Positions 25,911 through 37,063 of a stretch of DNA of 64,000 nucleotides are shown here, piece by piece. The stretch is from Leptodontidium sp. MPI-SDFR-AT-0119. Lineage: Eukaryota; Ascomycota; Leotiomycetes; Helotiales; Leptodontidiaceae. The first letter of the stretch is position 1. Each line of letters starts with the position of its first letter. The notes under the pieces are model-generated. The model made no database searches. It was not told the DNA's origin and saw only the letters and a program-made list of their open reading frames with translations. The stretch covers positions 2,976,001-3,040,000 of the forward strand of contig JAHLEZ010000004.1 of the NCBI GenBank assembly GCA_020726505.1, written 5' to 3'. The translations under genes and the position numbers were made by a program.

Positions 25911-26212
25911 TGTTACGACCTACGATACGCCTCGCATTCTAACCGACACTGGCTCGTAATATCGCTAGCTATGCGACGGCGCTAAGCCCGATAGGGAAGA
26001 CTAAGTGGCGAGCCTGCGACATATTGACGTGAATGGCACTCGACTACGCTAGGCCCTATTAGGAGGGTCCTTTATATATATATACTCGAGCCCTCCCTTA
26101 TAGGGAGCTCTCCTTTTCTCCTTGTCTTTTCTTCTCGATTCTGAGCGTAGCCTTAGGTCCAAATACAAAGCTTGAGTCAACTCGCCGTATTAACCTTTGG
26201 CCAGCCGTAACA
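25911..26212 (+). repeat. 3' LTR of the nested Gypsy element
   Basis: 302 bp, TGTTACG to CGTAACA, directly after a G-rich polypurine tract and followed by the TAATT duplication. Confidence 0.93.
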
Positions 26213-28300
26213 TAATTTCTCTACTAATCTGCTAGCTTTACACGCTAACCTTTATAGGTTACTATAATACGAAATTTAGCAAGAACCGCGAATATCACTT
26301 CAATACGAATACCCTCCTTAACGCCGTTACACATTTACTAAAAACACACAGTTTAGACAAAGGAGAAGATATATAAAGAATAAGGAACGAAGAATCTACG
26401 ACATAACTTTCAGAAATTGTAGACGGAGATTACGACAAAATCATTCCCTTTTGACAGTAAGAGTTTAAAAACGCGTTTCTTGAATAAATTATCTACGACA
26501 ACATTAAGTATAAAAAAGTAGCCTCTCATCGGCTTAAAAGGTACTTTATTATTACTAATAAAAATATTACCAATACTTTACTTACGTCGTATACTTCGAT
26601 CAAGAACTAGATCCACGAGCTTTTTATATACTTCGAGCCATAGGTTATTAAAGAAATTAAACGCGCCAAATCACGTATAACTATTACATTTAATAAATAG
26701 GGTTTAAAGCGTAAGAAAATTAGTGTTCTTAGTGTTATAGTACATTTTATTAACGACAAATATAAAGCCGTAACACAACTAATTAAGCTACTAATACTTC
26801 TAAAGCATAAAAAGACCGGTGTTAATATACATATTACCTTTTAAACCTCTCTCTTTAAAAGCTAACTCTTTATAGATCAGTGTACGATTCTCCTTCCTCT
26901 TTTGTAACGATTCGGTATTACTATTGAAAACCTTAGCTATTTCGTCCTTAACAACGCGTCTAATAACGATACTACACTACAAGAGCTAGCGAAGGTAATA
27001 AGTTTTAACCCTAAGTAGAGAAGATTACGTTATATAAGCCACGTTATTAATTTAATCGCTAGCGCGTACCTATTTAATCAAGATAAGGCTTCATTTGACG
27101 AAGAATTTAAGAAGGCTAGCGCGGAAAACTAACGGAAGCTCTAGCAACGACGAAAAGAGGTTAGCAAGCTTCATAACTTAATTATATATATTATGGCGTC
27201 TAAAAAGAGATCGGAATTGTTTCTTAATCTTTAAAAGACACTAAATATTAGTGTAGTAGAGGGAAAGAAGTGGAAGTTGGTTCTCAACGGAGGAGTACGC
27301 TAGAATGCCACGTATTAAATAATACGCCGCGGCCTCGAATTGCGCGAATCTCTCACCTTATATACGGCTATATTACACGTTTCGGCAGATACTCTCGATC
27401 AAGAGACATTCGATAATAATTATTTATTAGACGAAGAGTGGGAAAGTCTTGCGATTATTAAAAAGCAGCTTACGCCACTATTTTATTTTACTAAAGAACT
27501 AGAAGGCAATACGAAACTAACTAAAGGCGCCTTATAACCCTCACATAAAGCTTTATAAGAGGCTTTAATCGTGCTAAAGTATATTATAGCACACTTCGAG
27601 ACTCTTAAGGCTTAAGCAAAAGGCGGTCAATTTAATAACCACGAAGGCATATAACAATCGATTACTCTTGTATAGACGGCTTGCCAAAAGTAGTATAAAA
27701 AGACTAACGATTCTATGGCGTGGCAAGCTATAATAGTACTTTATCCTCGTTACAAATAGACCTACTTTGAGAAGAATTAGACCAGCAAATTAGTACTATA
27801 TCTAACTACTAGCAAAGCTGCCTTCAAGAAATTATAGGAAGACAAATATAAGGCTTAAGCTCCTTCTGTCAACTCTCGATTAACGTAATCCCTAAAGCCT
27901 ACGCCAGTAGTATCTTTAGTAGAAAGAGACTATTTAAAGTCGATTCTTGACGCCGCAACGCCTTAACTAGTTGTTCGACGATCTATAATAACAAGTGGGA
28001 GACGTGATTAATATCACTATTATTTGTAAGAGCCTACAGTTGACCATTTAAGTTTAATAAAGTATTAGAAGCTTCATGAGGTCGAGTAGCCTCAATTAGC
28101 TCAGATAGCTTTTGATTTGCTAGCAATTCCTACTATAAGCTCAAAGTGTAAAAGAGTATTTTCCTCTTGCGCTAAACAGACTACTTCAAAGAGTTCTAGC
28201 TTGTCTAGTTTAATACTATGGCACTAAGAGTACTTGAAAAATTAGCAAAATCGTGGTGTTATTGAAATTAGTAGTGCTTTTAGTGCGGTTTTACTAGATA
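26213..28300 (+). pseudogene. hAT transposase, C-terminal part
   Basis: Decayed coding after the Gypsy insertion. The only longer open frame (27340-27537) reads like the mid-transposase, with DQETFDNNYLLDEEWESLAI. Near 28.11-28.20 kb a hAT dimerisation block is legible: FDLLAIPTISSKCKRVFSS, where relatives have LAIP..S...ER.FS. Many TAG and TAA interrupt it. This is the other half of the frame that starts at 19207. Confidence 0.8.
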
Positions 28301-28437
28301 TTTAAGTATAGCCTCAACTTATCAGCAACTTATAAGCCAATCAATTAAGTCCATCAGTTAAGGTTTTTGTTGTAAGTCAGTAAGTTGCTTTTATTAGCTC
28401 AACTGATCACTGACTTACTGACTTATTGGCCACCTTG

Positions 28438-29978
28438 TCAATGAGTTGGAGGACAACGCGGAGTTGCATGACTACCTCAATCTCCAAATCTTTATGGAGA
28501 AGGCCAAAGACAACCCAGAGGATATCACCAATGACTTCAAGGAGATGAAGAGACTGATAGGTGTCATTCTTCACAATACACTCCAGAAGGCTGATGCTGT
28601 CTTTTGTACAAATGCCGGCTCCATCAGGCCAGCTTCGTCACAAAACTTCAAGGCAACATTTGCCGTTAATGGCGAGGCTGCTCGTTCATCCGAGATCTCC
28701 ACAATTGCTGGCTTCGGCGCTCATAGCAGCGTTCGTCGCCACCTCCTAATCTACGACCCCATTCAAATGCAGCCACACCAATCGCATGTCTCGGAGGGCA
28801 AGGTGTCCAGCGATACTTTCTTTCAACGGGGTTCCATCTCACTTCCGCAGAGACTCGAGAATGCCGGATTCAAGCCCATCGTCTTGATGAGACAATTTCG
28901 GTGTCAAAGCCATCTAGTAATAAAATTCAATGGTGATGCTTATCGAACTCTTGTCACTGGTACACGCGCTATCTATGGCCAGATTGACTTCGGAAGCTCC
29001 GACCTTTGGGATGTTTCTCACTACTCCAGACTGCACCGCAGAGGTCTAAGTTTTGATGCCGCAACAAAGCATGCCTTCGCGTACTTTGAATTCTGTTCGC
29101 GAAACCACGCAGTCTACAAGTACCCGGTAGAGAGAGTACGAGGAGCCGGACCAGGAGCATAATGTTTCGGTCGCGCGAAGGACACATGCACGAATGAGAA
29201 GAAGCCAAAGTGTCACAAGTGCGAGAAATTCAGTAAGTACACTTAGATGATCACAGTTGCCTTGCCTATCGTACTGACATCTTGACCAGGCCATCTTGAG
29301 AGAGTTATGTGAAGAGAATGGCTGCTTGCGATGCAAGGCAACTGATCATAAGGAAGCCGAGTGCACGATGGAGAAGCCAGTGGAGAACCCCTTCTGCAGA
29401 AAATGCAATAGCAGAGAGCACGGTAGATCGGAGTGTCCCAAGAGAAAGTGCAACAAATGCAAGCAACTAGGTCGCGTCATTGACGACTGCACTGGTAAGC
29501 TTGTCAAGGAATGCCAGTTGTGTGGACGAGACCACGATACATACCAATGCATCACCTTCAAGGCACCCACCCGTGCAGAGACATCCAATCAGCAAGCCTT
29601 CCTCGAAAGCTCCGAGCCGATGGTATAGTCCTGCAAGAGGATAATAATGAGCAAGGCACACGATCTGGACGCGTGGCACCCCAAGAGCTCGAGGAAGTTA
29701 ACGAGACGTTCGATGCTTTCAATGCGGGCGATGACAACCCAGAACGAAATTTCAATCCATGGGGAAATGCTGCTGAACAGAAAAACACTGAGGATCAACA
29801 GGACCATACTCCTGGTAAGTCGAAACCACTCTGAGTGTGAGCTGCAGAAGCTAACATTCCACAGCCGATGTTTTTACGGACGCAGGTGGTCAAGTTCCAG
29901 GTTCCGGTGGGGATTGGAGTGGATCTTCGGGTGAGAATAACAATGGAGATGATGCTGCTGGTGACCCTTGTTGGTAAA
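28438..29978 (+). pseudogene. Helicase/zinc-knuckle gene relic, right part
   Basis: Starts with the right TSD copy and continues the frame of 18277-18831. The first 238 codons look like the second half of a superfamily 1 helicase: VFCTNAGS, then a motif II remnant (VNGEAARSSE instead of DEA), a motif III remnant with the leading Gly lost (YDPIQMQP), and LMRQFRCQSH in place of QYRMH. A stop (TAA, 29160-29162) follows, then zinc knuckles in shifted frames (KCHKCEKF, GCLRCKATDHKEAEC, FCRKCNSREHGRSECPKRKC, CQLCGRDHDTYQC). An acidic tail, spliced at 29816-29865, ends at 29978. Stops, frameshifts and lost catalytic residues show decay beyond the transposon insertion. Confidence 0.7.
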
Positions 29979-31041
29979 TTCAGTCATGTATACTAGATGG
30001 CGGATGGAGAGACGAGCGGGTGGTGCAGTACGTGGGCTTTCTCTCATAGACTATGCTCGGTCTCAGCCGGTATTTCAGACTGGCATTCTAGCGAGATGGA
30101 GCTGATTTAATGGCATGTGGGATGATAGAATATTGTTTAATGCTAGACTCAAGCAATAATTCCGAGGATGGCGAGAAAACTAAATGAGCTTGATTTTATA
30201 ATTCTTATATAAACTCGGGTGCGCAAACTGCTGGTTCGCAAGACTCAGCTGCTGGTCTCACAAGGTGTGTATTTATTGTCGATTCCATCATCGGGTTGAA
30301 ACGGAGTTCTTATAGGTCCGTTGTCGGACAGGAATGATCTCGATTCTTCCTGGCTGCTCCTGTTCCTGACACAGACTGCTTTCATCAGCTACTTGAACCG
30401 CAAACATCTCAACCTTGTTGCAAGCCAAGAGGCATCCAGATATATCGAGCGCATGGAACCGGAATATTCGAGCCAAGCAGCCTTGAATGAGGAGCGGGAC
30501 AAAGCTTGCAAATCAAGTACCGGTGTTCGCTCTAGCGATTCGATACTACAGTGAAAGTGTGAAATCACATTTGGGGTGAGGCTGATAAGTCACGGGTAGC
30601 CATGATGTTGTGCTCTCTCAGTGAGAGTTTAGACTTGGCGATACCAAGTCGTGACGATATCCGTCGCTGACTCAGCGGCTCAGGGACTTGGCTCGGTTAG
30701 TCAGCCGAAGTTGTATCTTGGCTTGGGGCTGAACTTCAAGCACCCAATAACATCGACTATTGCACGGTACGAAGCGCATCCTTTGATACTACCTCCTTGT
30801 ATTTGCTGACCTCGAAGCAATGATTTTGCCTAAAGATTATACCAATGACGGCGTCTCGTGAATCTGGAGATGAGCCAGACTACAGCATTTGTTGGCCTTG
30901 GACTTCGACTGAAAGCTGTTGGACGATGGCCTCTGGATAGGCTCCTTGTCTGGGGGATCAAGCTTCTTGCAAGTCTTCGGACATTCTTTGTACAGCCAAC
31001 CCATACAACTTCTGTCGAGCAATTGGACTAACCTGTAATAG
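29979..31041. other. Intergenic, possible upstream exon of HET gene not resolved
   Basis: No repeat recognised. A short ATG frame at 30845 (MTASRESGDEPDYSICWPW) could be the first exon of the next HET gene, but no convincing donor joins it to 31042. Confidence 0.4.
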
Positions 31042-33201
31042 AATCCTCATGTCATATACAAGCCCCTCGAGACAAACGATCTTCGCGTACTAGCACTTTG
31101 TTCCCCTCTAACGTCCCGAACGGACGAACCCGTACGCTGTTCCCTCCATCATGTTTCTCTGGAGCATGCCGCCAGGTACAAAGATTGGGAAGGGCAAGCA
31201 GACCCGACTTTACGACTCTACAAGAAGACACGAGCATGGATCAAATATGCTAGGGACAAGAAAGCCGAGGGGGATCCCGATTTTGTTCGTAGTGGAGCGT
31301 TTCGATATGCTTGGGGAGACTACATGACTTTGTCCTACTCGTGGGGCGTCGATACAGGGAACAGTTGGATCATCGTGGATGGACGCTATGTGGCGGTCAC
31401 CGAAAGCCTAGATCTGGCCCTACGGTCGATTCAAGAATCTCTATCTGCACAAGATTCAATACGTCTTTGGGTAGACGCAATCTGCATAAACCAACAGGAC
31501 ATTGCAGAACGCGGTGGCGAAGTTCGACGAATGAGGAAGATATATGGTGACTCTCTGGGCGGTTTCATCCATCTAGGTGCTGTGGCCAATGACAGCGATT
31601 TGGGCCTACAATCAATTACATCGATTGCCAAGAGTGTCAAAGACGGCTTCGACTGTCGGAAGTGGCTTCTCGAGATTCAGATTGATGTCGTCGATGGGAA
31701 AGAAAACAGTGCTCAACCTGCTATAGTTGCTGTCATGCACCTCATGCACCGCCGGTATTGGTCTCGGATGTGGATCATTCAAGAACTGGCCATGGGTCAA
31801 GATCAATTGGTCGTGTGTGGCGACACTTGTGCAAGTCTTGCTGATGTACGCCAGGTGCTCAAACTGCTGGTTCTCAATTCCGAGACGATTGCACGTATCG
31901 TTGGTCACGAACTTCTCTATGCCAACATCAGTAGTTATCAGTCTACCATTGCATTACTTTGGTGGATTGGGCGGGTTAGAGAGCTGATTCTACTCCCCGA
32001 AGACAGGAGAATTATCCGGTACAGCGAGCTTCGATCACCGATCCTTGGCCTTACATTGATTGCCTCTGCAACTGATCCCCGCGATAAGGTCTACGGTATG
32101 ATGGGACTATTACCAGCGGCATTGGCATCAAGAGTCGACCGGGAGGACAAGAATTACGAATTTACAACAAGAGAAGTGTTTGTCAATTTTGTCAAAGCAG
32201 TCATCGAAGTCACAGGAGATCTAGATGTCATCTATGCTTCTCACCTCCAACAATCTACTTTATCGACTTTGCCTCTGCCAACTTGGGCTACGGACTGGAC
32301 TTTGATGAATGCAAGAACCGCCGGTATCGATAATTCGGTCGAATGGTATTTTGGGCTTGAGGACGAGGACGGTGCGCCTCCACAAGCTCCGATGGAAGAT
32401 AGAAGCGGTCCTCCGCCGAGAGCAGACGGCCTTCGGAAAGGAACTATACGGTTCTCCGATGACAACGAACTTCTATTTTGTGAAGGCATTCGCATTGGAA
32501 GTATTCAAGGGTTTGCAGCTGAGTTGGCAGCCAAAACTGCTATCTCAGCTTCGCCCGATGTCGTTATTCAACCTCCGCCGGGTCCGAATCCGTACGGTAA
32601 CATTTCAGCAATTACCAGCGCATTGCAACGCACTTTGATGCTTGATCCTTCTGGAAGAGACACTTCAAAATGCCCAGTTTTCAGCCTTCCTTGGTTTGGA
32701 GCTGAAGCAGACTCGAATGCGGAAGACGGCACCTTCACATTCGGGGACGAAAGCTCAGCATACTTCGACAAGTTGCGAGAGAAGGGGTGGGACCCTGTCA
32801 AATTTGGCGGCAGTTTCTTCAGCTTTGAGGCTGTGAGACGACGGTTGGGCATGTATCAGGTTGCTGGTCGGCTATTCAAAGATTACTTTCCTGAAGACAT
32901 ACCTGACTGTCCAGAAGAAGCGGACTTTACAGCCATCGAAACTATCACTACCAATATCATGTCTCGTCGACTGGTAACGACTGACAGTGGCCATTTGGGT
33001 TTGGGTCCTGCAACAGTTGAGCTTGGTGATGGGATATATGTTCTCTTGGGTAGCAGCTTTCCAGTCATTTTGCGTCCTGGGAAGAACGATGGGCATTTGG
33101 AGGTGGTGGGGGAATGCTACGTTGATGGGTTTATGAAAGGCGAGGCCATCGAGAAACTTGATAGTGGGAAGTACAGCCTTCAACAGATCACGCTCTGCTA
33201 G
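31042..33201 (+). CDS. HET-domain protein, apparently intact (5' end unresolved)
   Basis: The long frame is open from about 31042, after an acceptor-like GTAATAG. It contains coding character upstream of the first good ATG (31324), for example YKPLETNDLRVLALCSP typical of a HET N-terminus. The HET domain follows: DYMTLSYSWG, then IRLWVDAICINQQD, then YWSRMWIIQELAM. The rest includes the usual C-terminal region with DPRDKVYGMMGLL. It ends at TAG 33199-33201. From ATG 31324 the product is 625 aa; from 31042 it would be about 719 plus any upstream exon. Unlike the HET locus at 9.7-12.0 kb it has no in-frame stops. The family mediates heterokaryon incompatibility, but many members are uncharacterised. 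Confidence 0.85.
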   Translation, partial: NPHVIYKPLETNDLRVLALCSPLTSRTDEPVRCSLHHVSLEHAARYKDWEGQADPTLRLYKKTRAWIKYARDKKAEGDPDFVRSGAFRYAWGDYMTLSYSWGVDTGNSWIIVDGRYVAVTESLDLALRSIQESLSAQDSIRLWVDAICINQQDIAERGGEVRRMRKIYGDSLGGFIHLGAVANDSDLGLQSITSIAKSVKDGFDCRKWLLEIQIDVVDGKENSAQPAIVAVMHLMHRRYWSRMWIIQELAMGQDQLVVCGDTCASLADVRQVLKLLVLNSETIARIVGHELLYANISSYQSTIALLWWIGRVRELILLPEDRRIIRYSELRSPILGLTLIASATDPRDKVYGMMGLLPAALASRVDREDKNYEFTTREVFVNFVKAVIEVTGDLDVIYASHLQQSTLSTLPLPTWATDWTLMNARTAGIDNSVEWYFGLEDEDGAPPQAPMEDRSGPPPRADGLRKGTIRFSDDNELLFCEGIRIGSIQGFAAELAAKTAISASPDVVIQPPPGPNPYGNISAITSALQRTLMLDPSGRDTSKCPVFSLPWFGAEADSNAEDGTFTFGDESSAYFDKLREKGWDPVKFGGSFFSFEAVRRRLGMYQVAGRLFKDYFPEDIPDCPEEADFTAIETITTNIMSRRLVTTDSGHLGLGPATVELGDGIYVLLGSSFPVILRPGKNDGHLEVVGECYVDGFMKGEAIEKLDSGKYSLQQITLC

Positions 33202-34525
33202 ATTCATCCAGCGCAGCATCTGAAATCTGGTAACATGTTATTCATGAGTGAACGAACCCAATTCTGACCCAGAGGTCCAAGAACCGACAGCATGAAGCGG
33301 TTTCATGGGCCAGATTCAAAGCGGCTGGTGTAGAAACATCGCCCTTGTCATTGTCTTCCTCTGGTTAACTGTGAGATGAGGGCGTGAAACATGTGAACAA
33401 TTCTCCAAGTACTAGGTTATTTTTTCTTTTGTTTATAAACAGTATCCTTTAGAATTCGGCTTCGGGTGTCCTTTTTTTTTTGTCTGAATCCTCAAGCAGG
33501 TGGCTTTGGTGGCCTCATATGGTCTCGAACTTTATTCGGTCTTGAGCCTGCCATCAAGCTATAACTCTTTCAACAGCCGGGCTAGGAAGATCCTCGTTCT
33601 TTAATCGCAATTTCTTATTCCTTAGATACCACAGTTTAGATCCAAATCAGTCATTCCCGCAAGGTTTTAAATGTCTCGCCTACACTTACTTTCAATCCCC
33701 AGACAAGCCTTACTTGACTCCGGCAAGGTGTCTCCCAGTTTAACCTCGCCCAATGGGATGACTTCCTTACTCGAGCACAGACTCGGCAGTTCTAATTTGC
33801 AACACTCTCCGTGCGAAATGGCTGCTTGCATATGGCTCAATCATCTCAAACTTTACTCCTGGGTGCCGTTTAAGTTCTAGAAACATGCAAGGAGCTTCCA
33901 TTCTGCAGGGTAATGTCTGCCCTTGCTCATTCATCAAGACTTCTGATGTTCGGAGTAAAGTAGATCTTCCTTCCCGTCCTGTTTAAAATTCAAGATTTTC
34001 GCAACATAATCATTCCTCGAACGTGTCGTCGTTTTCACATTGCGATGCAGTATGTAAGGCTTAAAGCCATACTATCCCCATTGTTGTCTTCCAGGGCTAC
34101 AAGACCGCCCCACTTACGATTCCGCTTCAGCGGAAGTTGGGCTGGGGATCGCTCCATCCCCATCCCCATACCCATACCCACAATGGCATGGATCTCCACG
34201 TCGATGCATTTCGTGGTATCTGTCATTCGATGACATGTGCTCGAGCCCCATGTATGGAAGCCTCGTTTCAACTTGATTCTAGCAGCCAATCGAATGCTGG
34301 TTTCTCGATACAAACCACGCTCGAAACCTTATCCTCTTGGTGTATCAAGCGCAACAGAGTTCAAACCACATTAAAAATTGTGTACGGAGTACTATGCTAG
34401 CTTCCACGTTAGCCCATTGGGCGTCCGAAACTCAATTTATGGAGTACTGAATAAAGGACCCCATCCGCGCCCCGCTGAATATGGATCCTCTGTGATCATC
34501 TGATGTGTAAACATGACTATTGAAC
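33202..34525. other. Intergenic, no gene supported
   Basis: Short T-rich runs near 33420 and 33472 and a small CCCATA-type repeat near 34160. No coding feature recognised. It includes the promoter of the receptor gene that follows. Confidence 0.5.
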
Positions 34526-36158
34526 ATGAAGCTTCTCAGAGCTCTTCTGTTGATTCTACTTTCGGCAGTCGTACATGCCCAGGTTAATGCCTCCAGCGAG
34601 TTGTCACCATGTGCTGTGAGTCCCTACCCCCGATTCAAGTATCACTGGTATTGACTCTCATCAGCTTTCCTGTGTGGCGCAATCAGTACCAGCAGCAGGA
34701 TGTGCACTCGACGATGTAGCATGCCAGTGCAAGAGCAAACCACTCTCTCTTCTCATAGCAGGATGCATGGTCAACAACTGTACCATGCAGGAGTCTCTAG
34801 GCAAGCCCTCTATCAGCCTATCCCAGCACCCAAATCGAGTCGGTCTAACGGAAACATGAAGACCTCTCTAGATCTCAAGTCGTGACTTGCGGTCTCCCTG
34901 TCCAGAACAAGTCAAACCTGATGATCGGTCTTTTCACGTTTATCATAATTTTTACTTCCATTCTCGTGGCGTTACGCCTAGCTTCGAAAGTCATCGTCAA
35001 GAAACAACTCTCACCCGAGGACTACATAGCTGGTCTGGCTCAGGTTTGTCACACTGTGTTTGCCGTTCAATCTCCGTCACTGATATTATTTTCAGGGAAT
35101 GTCGATCGTGTCTAATACCTTCGCAATCGAAAGTATGCAATTTCCTTCCTTTTCCCTGCGCATTTGGCTGATCTAGTATGGCAGTGGCTCGCCATGGCTT
35201 CGGAAAACATCTATATAGTTTGCGAAACGGGGCTATGAAAGCAATATTTCTCAGATGTATCTACCCCTCCTCTTTCTCTTTGAAAAACAGGACCTTTTTG
35301 ACAAACCACACCGCAGTCTACATCGGCGAAAACATTTACGTCGCCGTCCTAGGCCTCGTCAAAATCTCCATTCTAACCTTCTATCTCCGAATCTTCCAAC
35401 TCCAAATCCCCTTCCGCATCGCCGTCTACACGACCATCGTCTTCATCGTCCTCGGTTCTGCTAGCATCTCCTTCTCTACGATCTTCCAATGCCGTCCCAT
35501 TGCCTACTTCTGGGACAAAGACCTGCATGGCAAATGTCTCGATGTCAATGCCCTGGCGTACGCGAACAGTGGGTTGAGTATCGTGCAGGACTTCTTGATT
35601 ATTGGACTTCCAATCAGAGTCGTTTGGAATATGAACCTAGACAGGAAGAAGAAGTGGAGTGTAGCTTTTATGTTTGCGCTTGGTGGCTTGTACATCATCC
35701 TCATCCCTTTTCCCTCCTTATTCTCTCGCGACTTGTTTTGATGCTGATGGGAAGTCAAAATCAGTGGATGCATCATCTCCATCGTACGCCTCCAATCCCT
35801 CCTCATCTTCGGCACCTCCATCGACCCCACATGGGACTACGTCGCCGTGACAATCTGGACTGTCCTCGAACTAGCCGTAGCAATCGTCTGTTCCTGCCTA
35901 CCTGCCCTCCGCCAACTCATTATCCACATCTATCCCAAACTCGTCTCTTCCTTCCGCTCCTCCGAAACAACAGGTAGCAGTTCCGTCAATTCGAGGACTA
36001 TACTCAGGGCGAACTCGAGAACGGAATCGACCACAGGCATGTATCTTATGAACGATGTGCACATTGAATGTGGAAAGTTGGATATCAAGTGGGAAGGTGA
36101 TGTGCAGCATATTGAGGACTTAGGTGGGTCTTCCAGGAGGAGGGATAGTTGGATGTGA
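34526..36158 (+). CDS. CFEM-domain PTH11-type G-protein-coupled receptor
   Basis: Six exons (34526-34615, 34665-34800, 34862-35043, 35096-35132, 35185-35689, 35765-36158) join to 1344 nt, 447 aa, with all phases matching. A signal peptide (MKLLRALLLILLSAVVHA) precedes a CFEM domain with eight cysteines in the expected order (SPCA, LSCV, AGC, DDVACQCKS, AGCMVNNC, VTCG). Then come membrane segments of the fungal rhodopsin-like/PTH11 type, including NLMIGLFTFIIIF, ARHGFGKHLY, ENIYVAVLGLVKISILTFYL and CIISIVRLQSLL. The C-terminal tail is Ser-rich and cytosolic. Intron 2 (34801-34861) has a GC donor (GCAAGC) and a TCTAAC branch-like site. The family senses surface or nutrient cues in plant-associated fungi; the ligand here is unknown. 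Confidence 0.9.
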
Positions 36159-37063
36159 TTTCTCTCGCTCTCTCGCCAGAAAAGGCGACGCAGTATGCAG
36201 TGATCTCAAGACGCAAATATTTAAAAACGGAATGATATAAAGTTCCGTCCCTGCAATTTTTGACCAACATATCGTGAGGATCTCATACTGCTCCGTGTGC
36301 CGTCGCTGATCCGGTGCGCGCCTGGGTGGCCAAATATTTCGGCATCGGATTTTCACTGGATGGAACGAAGAACACTATTTGTTGTGACTATCGGAGTCAC
36401 CAAGGAGCTAAATAGCAGAAGTTTCTACTTGTTTCTTGTCTAGAAGAACATCCTGATTCCTTCTTGTAGCCAGGCATGTCTTTCGTGGCAATATTCAAAT
36501 GTACCAGCTGCTGTCTCAAACAACCACCAGGCTACTACTCGTCAACTCCTGCTTCTCGTTCTCTCACAATCTGACTCGAATTAGAGTAGAACAGAAAGCA
36601 ATATGAAATTGGGAAAGAAAGATCACAACAGAGTTGATGGCTGTGAGAAGCAGGCTGTGGAATATACATATTTCGAATCGCCCTTATTGTGACCGAACTC
36701 CACAAACACGCTGTGGTTGGCGAGAATTCAAGAGCTCTCTTCAAACTTTCCCAAGAGTAGACTCAGAGGGCGAAAATGAGGCACTTCGGGCCAAAAGTGA
36801 AGCCGGAATCTGGGCGTCATTGATGCTAAAAGCGAGAAAGAGTGTGATGACTTAGTTTATATTTTGTGGCGCTGATACAAAAGTCCAACTAACAACAGCA
36901 AGCAGGTAGCTGAGACTTATTTCACAGCGCGCTAAGGTATTCAACTTCAAAGCTCAGGCCATTCTATTCGACGTCAACCTACATTAACCCTGCCACCTGC
37001 TGATACTGGTCTGCACGTCCTGACCCTGTAAGCAATCATCCATAGTAGTGCTCATTTCAAGCA
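36159..37063. other. Intergenic, convergent 3' ends
   Basis: Between the receptor and the isochorismatase relic. No supported gene or repeat. Confidence 0.5.

Larger units (their letters stand above)
19624..26212 (+). mobile_element. Ty3/Gypsy LTR retrotransposon, full length, RIP-decayed
   Basis: A complete 6589-bp element with 302-bp LTRs at both ends, each beginning TGTTACG and ending CGTAACA (5' copy CGTAATA). It is flanked by a perfect 5-bp duplication TAATT (19619-19623 and 26213-26217). Domain order, read through many stops: gag (about 20.7-21.2 kb), zinc-knuckle remnant (about 21.4 kb), reverse transcriptase, RNase H, integrase. RT before integrase makes it Gypsy. Stop codons are mostly TAG/TAA where Gln or Trp is expected, as RIP produces. 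A 9-G purine tract (25899-25907) precedes the 3' LTR as polypurine tract. Confidence 0.95.
18832..28437 (+). mobile_element. hAT DNA transposon, decayed, hosting a nested Gypsy element
   Basis: Both ends are defined by terminal inverted repeats: left CAAGGCGGCCAATAAGTCAG and, in reverse complement, right CAAGGTGGCCAATAAGTCAG (one mismatch). TSDs are perfect 8-bp TCAATGAG. Subterminal TAAGTCA-type motifs recur at both ends. Without the Gypsy insert and its TSD the element is about 3.0 kb, normal for an autonomous hAT. It encodes a transposase with many in-frame stops, so it is dead. It sits inside an exon of a helicase-like gene. Confidence 0.95.

Noticed and set aside
35255..35977. Arg/His/Pro-rich frames over the receptor gene
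   Set aside because: Shadows of the CFEM-PTH11 exons; composition is that of an out-of-frame reading.
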